Below are positions 26,014-35,128 of a stretch of 64,000 bases of DNA, piece after piece. How positions within the stretch are numbered: the first letter of the stretch is position 1; each line of letters starts with the position of its first letter. The DNA is from JBALVT01 sp036960305 (lineage in GTDB: Bacteria > Pseudomonadota > Gammaproteobacteria > Pseudomonadales > Halieaceae): positions 8,758 through 72,757 of the forward strand of contig JBALWA010000019.1 of assembly GCA_036960305.1 (NCBI GenBank), in the 5' to 3' direction. The notes beneath the pieces were generated by a model, which was not told the origin of the DNA, searched no databases, and worked only from the letters and a program-made list of their open reading frames with translations. A program made the position numbers and the translations under genes.

Positions 26014-26391
26014 CTAGTCCCGGAACACCCAGAGCATGGAGGCGGTGAAATTCCACAACACCACAAACACCATCGCCACCGTCTGCACCAGCAAGTAATT
26101 TAACTCAAATATCGAAACGCCCGTATACATGATCAAGCCATTGATCAAAAAGCCAACAGTCGTCATGAAAAAATAGCGTTTAAGCGCCGTAGTATGCGTG
26201 GCGGTAACGGTAAATGTCCAGTTGTAGTGCATCAGGTAATTAAAGGCGATGACGATCAGGTAGACCAGACTACTGGCGAGTGGCGCGGACAGTTTGAGCC
26301 ACTCGACCGCAGCGTACAATAGGCCATAATAGAGAACCGCCGTGGTGACACCGACCACCCCAAAACGAAAGACTTTCCAGAACAAGGTCAT
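26014..26391 (-). CDS. GtrA family membrane protein (lipid-linked sugar flippase candidate)
   Basis: The 125-residue product has four transmembrane helices. The GtrA signature opens with FWKVFRFGVVGVTTAVLYYG, includes FNYLMHYNWTF, and closes with NFTASMLWVFRD. GtrA proteins are thought to flip polyprenyl-phosphate-linked sugars made by GtrB. The gene lies 27 bp upstream of the GtrB-like gene and 7 bp after the methyltransferase gene, in the same operon. Confidence 0.9.
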   Translation of the reverse strand: MTLFWKVFRFGVVGVTTAVLYYGLLYAAVEWLKLSAPLASSLVYLIVIAFNYLMHYNWTFTVTATHTTALKRYFFMTTVGFLINGLIMYTGVSIFELNYLLVQTVAMVFVVLWNFTASMLWVFRD

Positions 26392-26398
26392 TTCCCCG

Positions 26399-27151
26399 CT
26401 ATTTTCTCAACCGGTAGCACTGGGTCCACAACAGCCAGGATAGGCGAGAACCGCGCAACTTCTTCTCAAGCCATTGCATGAGCCCGAGGCCGGATTCGCC
26501 GAAGAACTCGGCTATCAGCGGCAAATAGAACCCCAATTTGTAATCGCTTTCAACCCGGAACCCCGCCGCGTGAATCTGTCGTCTGAGCTCGGACTCGGTC
26601 AGCAAATTAATATGACCCGTTTCGATAATAGGCTCGCGGTAAATCCACCGCACGAGATCGATAACACCCGGCAAAAAGGCAATTTTGGCGCAAATTTCCA
26701 GCGGGCTGTAGCGCTGCGGTGTGGACAAAATCAGGCAGCCATCGTCCGACAGGGCATGGTATAGCCCACACAACGCAGCATCGGAGTCGGCGATATGCTC
26801 AATCACTTCGGTACAGAGAATTAAATCGAAGCCCCCCGCAGGTAACTCTGTGGCGGTGATGTCGTCTTTCACGCAACTCAAGTTGGGCAGTGTCACGGCC
26901 AGCGCCCGAGCCTGGCTCAGATACGCCTCTTCTATATCGGCTGCCACCACCTCCCCGGCCGCCGCGGCCAGAACCGGCAAATAGCCGCCGGCGCCGGGGC
27001 CCACTTCCAGCGCGCGAGCAGGCGATCCACCCACAGCGCGTATCTGTGCAGTAATCCAGTCCCTGCGGCTACAATGTAGCCACCGGCGGGTGGGATTTTT
27101 GGAAGAATAGAGCGTCTCTTGTAGGTCGAGAAGTTCCTGTTCAGTGGGCAC
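26399..27151 (-). CDS. Class I SAM-dependent methyltransferase
   Basis: The 250-residue product has the Rossmann SAM-binding motif ALEVGPGAGGYLPVL near residues 42-56. An acidic motif VVAADIEEAYL and the motif FDLILCTEVIEHIAD follow, and then LSTPQRYSPLEICAKIAF. The latter elements are typical of UbiG/Methyltransf_11-type enzymes in glycan and polysaccharide clusters. The substrate may be a lipid-linked sugar handled by the neighbouring GtrA/GtrB genes, but this is inferred from context only. Confidence 0.88.
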   Translation of the reverse strand: MPTEQELLDLQETLYSSKNPTRRWLHCSRRDWITAQIRAVGGSPARALEVGPGAGGYLPVLAAAAGEVVAADIEEAYLSQARALAVTLPNLSCVKDDITATELPAGGFDLILCTEVIEHIADSDAALCGLYHALSDDGCLILSTPQRYSPLEICAKIAFLPGVIDLVRWIYREPIIETGHINLLTESELRRQIHAAGFRVESDYKLGFYLPLIAEFFGESGLGLMQWLEKKLRGSRLSWLLWTQCYRLRK

Positions 27152-27216
27152 TAAGTGGCTACGCCTGTTACCGATGATTGAACAAAAACCTTACCATAGG
27201 GGGGCCCTGTTGTCCG

Positions 27217-28932
27217 TCATTTGATAATGCGGAATATCTTCAGGTCGCCGACAAACATCTGAAAGGTCCCATAATACCAGCGATGAAAAACCAGTTCGGG
27301 CATAAAATTACCGACGTCCAAAGCCTGGTCGAGTTGCAGATAGCGGTGCTGTCCGGACAGGGCGTCACGGTAGAACCGCACATATTCCGGTCTGGTTTTT
27401 ATCATCCTTTCGGGTTTACCGATGTAGGGCCCGTTAAGCTCATTGGCAAAGGCCGTGTCATACCAGTTTTCGCTCAGTATCAGGTAGTCGGCCTGGCGCA
27501 TGGAGGTAGCATCACCAGAAGCATATTCTGGCTGAAAGAAACGTGAGTTAGCCCTCCCCGAGGGTGGCGGGTTGACATAAAATCCGATAAAGACCTGGTC
27601 GCTGGCATGCTCCGAGTACCAGTCTCTCAACGCCACCCTGGGGTCTTTGTGGTAATCCATTTCCAGATCGACCATTAATAGAGCGGGCCAGATAAAAAAC
27701 AGCAGCATGAACCCACGCCGTGCCGACCAGCGGGTAGACCACAGACCCACTGCAGACACCAGGGCGGCAGCCGGTATCAGGGGCAGATAATGACGGTAGT
27801 AGGTAACCGGCGAAATAAACATCATGAAGGCGAGAAACAGCAGTAGCGGGAAAAGGCACAGCCATGCCCGCGCATTGGCCCGGTCACGCACGATCGCCCT
27901 GACGCCCGCCGGGATAAACAAGCAGGCCGGCAAGCCCAGGCCAACCAATAATACGGCAAATACATTGAGGGGATTTCGCAGCCACTTGTTCCATCCAATG
28001 GCCGCATAACCTGTACCAAAACGGCTCTCCATATCGCCGGTGGTAAAAGCCTCTATCAGCTCGATCCTGGCAAGCCCGACCGCAACCAATGGCATCGACG
28101 CCAACAGGACTATCGTCGGCCAATTCAAGCGACGCCAGGGCACCAGCAAATAGTACAGGGCCAGCCCGGGATACAGGCCAGCCGACTTAAAGGCTTCATT
28201 TGTGGTCAACGCGAACATGACCACGGTCGCGAGAAACAACAGTGCCAGCCGCGCACCGCTCATGCCCTGGCTCAGATATTGCCATAGCCGCTGCGATATC
28301 AGCACCACATAGGCGGAAATCGCGAACACCCAGTACTTACTCCAGATCGCCGGCAGCAACAGCAGGGGACTGCTAAACAGCGCCAGTGGCCGCTCCCGCC
28401 GTACCGCAAAAACCATCAACGTCAGGAACAGATAGATGAAAAAGACAGAAGGTGCGTCAACCGTACCACTGTGAGACTCACTGACGTGAAAGCCCGACAG
28501 TGCCAGCAGCGCTGCCGCCGTCCAGGCGATTTGCGGCCGCGATGGCACAAGAAGCAGCGCCATCACCGCCAGCACCACCACGGTCAGCGCACCGGTAACT
28601 GCGGCATAAGCCCGGGCGACCTGGATATGTTCGACACTGTGGCAATAGCGCTTGGCCGCCGACTCGTCACCTTTGACTCCAGCCGGAACCGGATGACCAA
28701 GGGCCTCGGTGATTGCAATGGTCTGGTAACCGATAAATGGCGAGTAGTCGAACCCCTCCAATGCGGCCCGACAAGAGCCCCCTTCATCAAAATTCACCAG
28801 GGTAAAACTTCCAGGAGAATCCCAGTGCCAACCCACGGTCTGCGCACTGTATAACCGGGGAACCAAAGCGAGAACAAAGAAGGCCAGCAGGCAAAGCACC
28901 TTTTTTGTCCAGCCAACAGACTCCCGTGTCAT
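27217..28932 (-). CDS. GT39/PMT-like GT-C glycosyltransferase
   Basis: The 571-residue product has about twelve hydrophobic helices. The first periplasmic loop carries the GT-C acidic pair in VNFDEGGSCRAALEG, and another has HVSESHSGTVDAPSVFF. A soluble C-terminal segment holds the DYLILSENWYD region. These features match the dolichyl-phosphate-mannose-protein mannosyltransferase-like family (glycosyltransferase family 39), which uses polyprenyl-phosphate sugars as donors. It is probably the acceptor-side enzyme for the donor made by the GtrB-like protein. Acceptor (LPS, lipid A or protein) unknown. Confidence 0.82.
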   Translation of the reverse strand: MTRESVGWTKKVLCLLAFFVLALVPRLYSAQTVGWHWDSPGSFTLVNFDEGGSCRAALEGFDYSPFIGYQTIAITEALGHPVPAGVKGDESAAKRYCHSVEHIQVARAYAAVTGALTVVVLAVMALLLVPSRPQIAWTAAALLALSGFHVSESHSGTVDAPSVFFIYLFLTLMVFAVRRERPLALFSSPLLLLPAIWSKYWVFAISAYVVLISQRLWQYLSQGMSGARLALLFLATVVMFALTTNEAFKSAGLYPGLALYYLLVPWRRLNWPTIVLLASMPLVAVGLARIELIEAFTTGDMESRFGTGYAAIGWNKWLRNPLNVFAVLLVGLGLPACLFIPAGVRAIVRDRANARAWLCLFPLLLFLAFMMFISPVTYYRHYLPLIPAAALVSAVGLWSTRWSARRGFMLLFFIWPALLMVDLEMDYHKDPRVALRDWYSEHASDQVFIGFYVNPPPSGRANSRFFQPEYASGDATSMRQADYLILSENWYDTAFANELNGPYIGKPERMIKTRPEYVRFYRDALSGQHRYLQLDQALDVGNFMPELVFHRWYYGTFQMFVGDLKIFRIIK

Positions 28933-28945
28933 TAACCAGCCTCCA

Positions 28946-30304
28946 CTACAGGGATATCAGTAAAAACCCCACCGCCGAAACAGCGGCAGCCAGCAGGGCA
29001 TAGGGCAATTGCGTTATTGCATGTTCATAAGGTGCACAGCCCGCACCCTGGGCAGTAAGTACCGTCGAATCACTGTAAAAACAGGCCTGGCTGCCAAAGC
29101 CACTGGCGGAGAACAAAGCCCCCGCCATCAACGGCACACTCACACCCACTTCCTGCGCCAGGGGAAAGACCACCGGTATGGCAATCGCAAAAACGCCCCA
29201 GTTGGAACCGGTCGTAAAGGAAATAAATGCCATAGTCACGAAGGTCAATATGGGCAGGGATTGAGCACTCATATAAGGCGCCACCGTGCGAATGACGTAC
29301 TCTGTCATGCCCAACGCATTATTGGCCTCTATGAAGATAAAAACCGACACGAGAATAGTGAGAACCGGCACCATCACTTTGAGACCATCGAGCAGGGTAT
29401 CAAACATTTCTACAGGCTTGAGCACCCCCTTGGCGAAGTATTGCACAAGGGTAATCAGGATACCTGCCATTACGCCCATGAGCACATCGATATCAAACCA
29501 GACGGTAAAAAATATCAGTGCGGCAATAGGCAGGAAGAACAGTGAGATGCCCGCCTCCCTACCGTCGCCACCGGCGTAGGTATCTTCCATCTGAATGTGC
29601 TCTGAGCCAGTAGGGATCACCTGCCCCGTGGACTCGGCCCGGTGCTCTGCGGCTTTCATCTTGCCCATCAGGGGAATCACCCCCAGGATCACCAGCGGTA
29701 CCATGACGACCGCAACAAAGGGGTAAAACATATAGGGAATCGCCTGGATAAAAATATCGATTCCCTCGCCCTTGGCCGCCACCCCATTTTTTTCCATCAA
29801 CCCGGCAAAGTAGACGGCCCAGGTCGAAATTGGAACAATCAGGCAGATCGGTGCGGCAGTGGAGTCGACCACATAGGCCAACATTTCCCTGGAAGTACGG
29901 TACTTGTCGGTCACGCTTTTCATGGAGGAACTGACCGTAAGAGAGTTCAGGTAGTCATCGAGAAAGATCACCAGCCCCAGCGCCCAGGTCCACATCAGGC
30001 TACCGCGCTTGCCCTTGACGTAGCGGGTCACCAGGTTGCCAAAGGCTTGCGCCCCGCCGCCTTTCACCAATAGCGCGATGAATGAGCCGTAGAGCCCACA
30101 CACCAATAACACCCAACCGGTGTTCTCGTCCTGCATGACGGTGAGCGCAGCTTCGGAGAGTGCGCTGAGGAAATTGCCCTGGGACGTTATGATGAAGGCG
30201 ACTATCGCCCCGGCGATGACCGACTCTATCGTGCGGTGGCTCCAAATGGCCAGGCCCAGAACGACCACCGTCGGCAGAAGGCTCAAGGCCCCATAATCAG
30301 TCAC
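28946..30304 (-). CDS. Na+/H+ antiporter, NhaC family
   Basis: The 452-residue product has about eleven transmembrane helices. Family landmarks are FLDDYLNSLTVSSSMKSVTD, STAAPICLIVPISTWAVYF, TGSNWGVFAIAIPVVFPLA and a late FGSQACFYSDSTVL segment. NhaC-family proteins exchange Na+ for H+ across the inner membrane, consistent with a marine lifestyle. The gene ends 13 bp before the GT39-like gene's start. No cognate regulator is evident. Confidence 0.92.
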   Translation of the reverse strand: MTDYGALSLLPTVVVLGLAIWSHRTIESVIAGAIVAFIITSQGNFLSALSEAALTVMQDENTGWVLLVCGLYGSFIALLVKGGGAQAFGNLVTRYVKGKRGSLMWTWALGLVIFLDDYLNSLTVSSSMKSVTDKYRTSREMLAYVVDSTAAPICLIVPISTWAVYFAGLMEKNGVAAKGEGIDIFIQAIPYMFYPFVAVVMVPLVILGVIPLMGKMKAAEHRAESTGQVIPTGSEHIQMEDTYAGGDGREAGISLFFLPIAALIFFTVWFDIDVLMGVMAGILITLVQYFAKGVLKPVEMFDTLLDGLKVMVPVLTILVSVFIFIEANNALGMTEYVIRTVAPYMSAQSLPILTFVTMAFISFTTGSNWGVFAIAIPVVFPLAQEVGVSVPLMAGALFSASGFGSQACFYSDSTVLTAQGAGCAPYEHAITQLPYALLAAAVSAVGFLLISL

Positions 30305-30394
30305 GCGTAAATCCCCAAATTTTTATAGTTGTGCGGGGATTGTACTCGGTTTTAGACCTCGGCGAATCCGAAATCCGGCAGCGCCCGACGACAG

Positions 30395-31390
30395 TCAGCC
30401 ATAACCGTTTTCCCGGAACCACGCCACAGCATCCGTGACAGCTGTTTCAATCGGCGTCTGGGGCATTCCCAGCTCCTCGATTGCCTTGCTGGGATCTACA
30501 TAGCAGTGTTTGGTCACGAACAGGGTGTTTTTATAAGTGGTCATAGGAGCCCGTCCCGTCAGCTTTGACCAGAACTCCACAACTTTGGCGACCTTCAACA
30601 TCATATTGACCGAGACCTCCTTGCTCGCAACATTGGGCACACCGGCGATCCGTCCTATCATGGACAAAAACTCCTTGTTGCTCATGTTGCCGTCTTTATT
30701 CGCCAGCAGGTAGGACTCGCCTATTCGTCCCTTCTCCATTGCCAGCACATGGCCAGCGGCCACATCGCGAACATCCACAGCACAGACACCCCCGTCCCAG
30801 TAGTTTTTCATGCCGCCCGAGAGGGTTCGCAATATCATTGTGCCCGTGGGGGTAGGCGCTCGGTCGCCAGGGCCAAAGGGCAAGCCGGGCATCACCATAG
30901 TGGCGGGTAAGCCCTCGGCTATCAGCCCCCGAACCATCTGGTGGCTGATGTATTTGGAAAAGATGTATTCGCTGGCAAATGGCCAGCTATCAAAAGGCGT
31001 ATCCTCGTTAGCGCGCTCACCGGGCTTGGCGACACCAATGGCAGCGATACTACTGGTAAAGACCACCTTCTTGACGCCGGCATCCATTGCCGCACGCATC
31101 ATGGCTTCTGCACCCTGCACATTGATTTTGTAGTGTAAGTCGGGGTCCTTGGTCCAGATAGCAAATAGGGCTGCCAGATGATAGAGACCATCCACCCCTT
31201 CCACCGCACGTCGCAAAGAAGGGGCGTCCAGCAAGTTGCCTTCCACAAACTCTACGTTCATACCATCCAGCGGCGAGCGATCCTCACCGGGCATGACCAT
31301 CACCCGCACTTCGTCGCCCTTCTCCAGGCAGAGCCGCGTCACATGATTGCCGATAAAACCTGTGGCGCCGGTGATCAGTACTTTCGTCAT
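30395..31390 (-). CDS. NAD(P)-dependent epimerase/dehydratase, dihydroflavonol-reductase/HpnA-like SDR
   Basis: The start at 31390 is fixed by GGAG 8 nt upstream; a longer frame to 31486 lacks a site. The 331-residue product begins with the extended-SDR nucleotide motif VLITGATGFIGNHVTRL. It continues with DGLYHLAALFAIW, VFTSSIAAIGVAKPG and the catalytic YIFSK (YxxxK), then GDRAPTPTG. Dihydroflavonol-4-reductase-like and hopanoid HpnA proteins share this layout. It reduces or epimerises an unknown carbonyl substrate in the cytoplasm. It is divergent from the sulfotransferase gene at 31513. Confidence 0.88.
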   Translation of the reverse strand: MTKVLITGATGFIGNHVTRLCLEKGDEVRVMVMPGEDRSPLDGMNVEFVEGNLLDAPSLRRAVEGVDGLYHLAALFAIWTKDPDLHYKINVQGAEAMMRAAMDAGVKKVVFTSSIAAIGVAKPGERANEDTPFDSWPFASEYIFSKYISHQMVRGLIAEGLPATMVMPGLPFGPGDRAPTPTGTMILRTLSGGMKNYWDGGVCAVDVRDVAAGHVLAMEKGRIGESYLLANKDGNMSNKEFLSMIGRIAGVPNVASKEVSVNMMLKVAKVVEFWSKLTGRAPMTTYKNTLFVTKHCYVDPSKAIEELGMPQTPIETAVTDAVAWFRENGYG

Positions 31391-31512
31391 TATTGCTACT
31401 CCGAATACAACTTGAATTATTTCACTGATACTATCCGGACACTCCTTCCGGGGGCATGACAGGAACGGCCATAACGACATGCACAAAAATCGATATCACA
31501 ACAGGAAACTCT

Positions 31513-32766
31513 ATGAGCTTTGCCCGCGCTAAATTACCGCTGCCTGTACGCCTTTTTAACGGGGGCATTGGCGCCCTGCGAAAAACGGGCCTGGACCTGA
31601 TATCCCTCGATCCCGACTCTCTCATGAAGAAAGCCTGCGGCAACACAGGGCTCAGCGATTTTGGCCCGGACTACTTTCGCGATCCGATGAACCGGTTATG
31701 CCAATCCTTGAATGAGGATGCCAGGCTCACAGGCCTTGGGCGAACCATCGCAAGACAGGACTTACTGCGCTTGCTACAGCATCGATTACTGTTTATAGAC
31801 CAGTTCAAACGCCACCCTGAGATAGCGGAGCAGGAAATCAAAGCGCCCATTTTTATCCTTGGTATGCCCAGAACAGGCACCACAAGCCTGCACGAACTTA
31901 TGGCCCTGGACCCGCAGTTTCGTGCCCCCCTCAGCTGGGAGCTGGCCTACCCCTTTCCGCCACCGGAAACGGCAACCTATGCAACTGACCCCCGTATAGC
32001 CAAGGTCAATGCTGAATTGGCCAAAGTCGACATACTGTTACCCGACTTCAGAGACATGCACCCCATGGGAGCGCAGCTGCCTCAGGAATGTGTCGCCCTG
32101 TTCAGTCACGACTTCGCCTCCATGATTTTCGATGTTCAGTTCCGTGTACGCAGTTATCAACAGTGGCTGGTGCAGGAAGACATGACCGCAGTTTTCCACA
32201 ATCACCGTCGCTGGCTACAATTATTACAGTGGCGTTGCCCGGGCAAAACCTGGGTACTGAAATCACCTCAATATCTCTGGAACATCCAGGACATGCTGCG
32301 AGAATACCCCGATGCCCGGGTCGTACAGACCCACCGGGACCCGGTAAAAGTCGCCATATCGGTTGCCAGTCTGACGGCCACACTGCGCAGCCTGGGGTCA
32401 AACGACATATCGCTGCCGGAAATTGCCCGCGACTATATCGACCTGATGGCCCTCGGCAACAGTAAGGCCCTGGCAGCAAGAGAACAGGGCCTTATTGCGG
32501 CTGAAAACATCATCGACGTCCAGTTTTCCAACTTCCGCCAGGACCCGGTCAATAGGGTGCGGCAGATCTACGATTATTTTAAACTGGACAAAACCGAACA
32601 GAGTTTCAATGCCATGCAAAGCTTTCTGGATGCCGGCCAGGAAAGCGAGCGTCACGGTAAACACAAGTACAGTTTTGCGGACACGAAACTGGACTTGACC
32701 GAGGAGCGCCAACGCTTCGCCGACTACCAACGACAGTACGGGGTAGAGACCGAAGAAGCCAAATGA
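31513..32766 (+). CDS. PAPS-dependent sulfotransferase family protein
   Basis: From ATG 31513 (AGGAAA upstream) the product is 417 residues. The 5'-phosphosulfate loop is IFILGMPRTGTTSLHE at 113-128. A second element VVQTHRDPVKVAISVAS provides the 3'-phosphate-binding Arg/Ser, with KSPQYLW before it. This is the Sulfotransfer_3 type common in marine proteobacteria, acting on small alcohols, sterol-like or lipid acceptors. No PAPS-synthesis gene lies nearby. It is divergent from the SDR gene with 122 bp between starts. Confidence 0.88.
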   Translation: MSFARAKLPLPVRLFNGGIGALRKTGLDLISLDPDSLMKKACGNTGLSDFGPDYFRDPMNRLCQSLNEDARLTGLGRTIARQDLLRLLQHRLLFIDQFKRHPEIAEQEIKAPIFILGMPRTGTTSLHELMALDPQFRAPLSWELAYPFPPPETATYATDPRIAKVNAELAKVDILLPDFRDMHPMGAQLPQECVALFSHDFASMIFDVQFRVRSYQQWLVQEDMTAVFHNHRRWLQLLQWRCPGKTWVLKSPQYLWNIQDMLREYPDARVVQTHRDPVKVAISVASLTATLRSLGSNDISLPEIARDYIDLMALGNSKALAAREQGLIAAENIIDVQFSNFRQDPVNRVRQIYDYFKLDKTEQSFNAMQSFLDAGQESERHGKHKYSFADTKLDLTEERQRFADYQRQYGVETEEAK

Positions 32767-33115
32767 CATAATAAAAATCGCTTTAGAAAGAAATCAGTCT
32801 TAAAAACAGTGTTTTTGCTGATTTATATCGTCGTTTCCTGCACAGGAGCTCGATTTACCCGTATTTTAATAGCGTTTTTATCTATACAAAAGCTCTCTAT
32901 ATTCCCACATCCCCTAAAAAACCCCTGAGGCTGCTCACCCGCAGCCCGCCAACTAGATTCGAAAAGTTGCGGTGCTATACTCGAAGCAAGCGTCGGATTC
33001 GGGTTCTATTAGGACTTGTTTGACGGTTTCCGATTCGGCGGCTGGTGAGTTTTCAGTAGAGCTCGATAGCGAGTTAATTGAATGCTCGATTGCCTGTACC
33101 AAAAGGGGACTCTAT
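32767..33115 (+). promoter_or_regulatory. Intergenic region and likely promoter/leader of the membrane-protein/oxidase block
   Basis: This 349-bp region holds no recognised gene. A TATACT box at 32976-32981, 16 bp downstream of TAGATT, could be a sigma-70 promoter; the -35 is poor. It would give a leader of roughly 130 nt before the ATG at 33116. The left part is AT-rich and may contain the 3' end of the sulfotransferase transcript. Confidence 0.35.
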
Positions 33116-33670
33116 ATGAAACGCCATTACTATATCAGCACAGACCTGGATGATCTCGAAGCAGTTGAGCAAGATCTGGAACGCGCTGGCGTAAGCACAC
33201 CACAGATACATGTACTGAGTGAAGACGATGCCGGTGTGGAATCACATCACCTGCACGAGGTCGAAGCCGTCCTCAAAAAGGATGTTGTTCACGGCACAGA
33301 ATTGGGCGCGGTCGTCGGCATACTGGGCGCAGCAGCCATTCTCACGCTCGCATGGTTTTCCGGGCTAACCGCAACCTATACCTGGGTACCCGCAATTTTT
33401 CTCGCTGTTGTCGTACTCGGCTTTTGTACCTGGGAAGGCGGCCTCATCGGCATCCAGGAGCCCCATTCAGATTTTCGCCGTTTCCAGGACCAATTACACG
33501 AAGGCAAACATGTTTTGTTTGTTGATGTGCCAGTGGAGCAGGAAAGTATCCTGCAGTCGGTTGTTCGCAGTCATCCTAAACTACAGAATGCCGGCGAAGG
33601 CTCCTCTACCCCGGGTTGGGTGATCGGCGCACAGCGCAAATGGACCCGATTCACGCAAGTTGCACCCTAG
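33116..33670 (+). CDS. Conserved two-TM membrane protein upstream of cytochrome oxidase genes
   Basis: From ATG 33116 (AGGGGA upstream) the product has 184 residues. A ferredoxin-fold-like N-terminus carries MKRHYYISTDLDDLEAVEQ and QIHVLSEDDAGVESHHLHEV. Two adjacent hydrophobic helices follow (about 65-85 and 89-108), then GGLIGIQEPHSDF and a soluble C-terminus. Homologues sit beside oxidase genes in related bacteria and carry vague or inherited names, so I assign no function. The paired His in SHHLHE could bind metal, but this is speculation. The oxidase operon starts 92 bp downstream. Confidence 0.75.
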   Translation: MKRHYYISTDLDDLEAVEQDLERAGVSTPQIHVLSEDDAGVESHHLHEVEAVLKKDVVHGTELGAVVGILGAAAILTLAWFSGLTATYTWVPAIFLAVVVLGFCTWEGGLIGIQEPHSDFRRFQDQLHEGKHVLFVDVPVEQESILQSVVRSHPKLQNAGEGSSTPGWVIGAQRKWTRFTQVAP

Positions 33671-33762
33671 CTGAACTGCAGCACTACAAGAATACCGAAA
33701 ATTTAATCGCTGGAGTTATCGACACGCACTAACTGAAAACCAATAAAAAGGACGTAGGCATT

Positions 33763-35115
33763 ATGAAGTTAGTGATTGCGCTGGTTTTACTGGTGGTGGG
33801 TTCTCTTGTTTTTCATTTTCTGAGCCCCTGGTGGTTCACCCCTATAGCGTCCAACTGGGGAATGATCGACACCACCATCAACATCACCTTCGTCATCACC
33901 GGCATTGTCTTCGTCGCAGTCAACCTCTTCATGGCTTACGCCATTTACAAATTTCGCTACAACCCCGCACGCCGCGCTCACTATGAACCGGAAAACAAAA
34001 AACTTGAGATCTGGCTGACGGCGATTACTGCGGTCGGCGTTGCCGCCATGCTGGCTCCCGGCCTGATTGTCTGGGCAGATTTTGTCGACCCTCCCGAGGA
34101 CGCAGACATAGTTGAAGTCGTTGGCCAACAGTGGCAGTGGAGTTACCGCTTCCCCGGCAAGGATGGCATATTGGGCACCGTGGATTCACGCCATGTCGGC
34201 CCGAACAACCCCTTTGGGATGACCCCAACGGATGAAAATGGCCTGGACGATGTTCTTATCGCCAGTAACGAATTACATCTCCCCCTGGATCGCCCGGTAA
34301 AAGTTCTATTGCGATCCAAGGACGTACTGCATAATTTTGCCGTACCCCAGTTTCGGGTGAAAATGGATCTTGTCCCCGGCCTCGTCACTTACCTCTGGCT
34401 CACCCCCACCCGCACTGGAAAATTCGACATCCTGTGCATGGAACTGTGCGGCATCGCTCACTACACCATGCGCGGTTATGTGGTGGTAGATGAACAAGAG
34501 GACTTTGATAGCTGGTTGGCCGATCAATCCACCTGGTCTGATATGCAGGGTATCGCCGCGGGTGAGGTATCCACAGGCAAAGGTCTTTACGCCGTTTGTG
34601 GCTCGTGTCACGGCCAGCAGGGCGAAGGCAATGTCGCCATGAATGCACCCCGCCTCGCCGGCTTACCCGGCTGGTATATCGAACGCCAGATCAGTTATTA
34701 CCAACAGGGCATTCGTGGCGCTCACGAGCAGGATACCTTTGGCCAGCAAATGGCGCCTATGGCCAACATGCTGACCGATCAGGCGGCTATTCGTCACGTA
34801 ACAGCCTACATAGACAGTCTCCCCGTGACGGCCAGCGCAACAACGATCACCGGTGATGCAAGTGCAGGCGCAAGGTACTACAACACCTGCGGTGCCTGCC
34901 ATGGGGTCAGTGCAGAGGGTAACTACGCACTCAACGCACCCCCCCTGGCTGGCCAGGAAGACTGGTACCTGAAACGACAACTGGATAATTTCCGCCAGGG
35001 CATACGCGGCGCCCATACCTCTGATGTCTTTGGACACCAGATGGTCTTGATGGCTAGAACATTACAGGACGAAGACGCGGTAGATGATCTGCTGGCCTAC
35101 CTGAACAGTTTGTAG
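33763..35115 (+). CDS. coxB: Cytochrome c oxidase subunit II with two fused haem c domains (caa3-type)
   Basis: The 450-residue product has two N-terminal transmembrane helices (about 1-22 and 40-62, with a third hydrophobic stretch near 85-105). A cupredoxin domain carries the CuA ligands: His190 and the CMELCGIAHYTM block at 225-236. Two cytochrome c domains follow with CGSCH (279-283) and CGACH (376-380); they resemble each other closely and look like an internal duplication. CuA receives electrons from soluble or fused cytochrome c and passes them to subunit I. Two fused haems are more than the single one in classic caa3 enzymes. Confidence 0.95.
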   Translation: MKLVIALVLLVVGSLVFHFLSPWWFTPIASNWGMIDTTINITFVITGIVFVAVNLFMAYAIYKFRYNPARRAHYEPENKKLEIWLTAITAVGVAAMLAPGLIVWADFVDPPEDADIVEVVGQQWQWSYRFPGKDGILGTVDSRHVGPNNPFGMTPTDENGLDDVLIASNELHLPLDRPVKVLLRSKDVLHNFAVPQFRVKMDLVPGLVTYLWLTPTRTGKFDILCMELCGIAHYTMRGYVVVDEQEDFDSWLADQSTWSDMQGIAAGEVSTGKGLYAVCGSCHGQQGEGNVAMNAPRLAGLPGWYIERQISYYQQGIRGAHEQDTFGQQMAPMANMLTDQAAIRHVTAYIDSLPVTASATTITGDASAGARYYNTCGACHGVSAEGNYALNAPPLAGQEDWYLKRQLDNFRQGIRGAHTSDVFGHQMVLMARTLQDEDAVDDLLAYLNSL

Positions 35116-35128
35116 ACGAGGAAACCAC

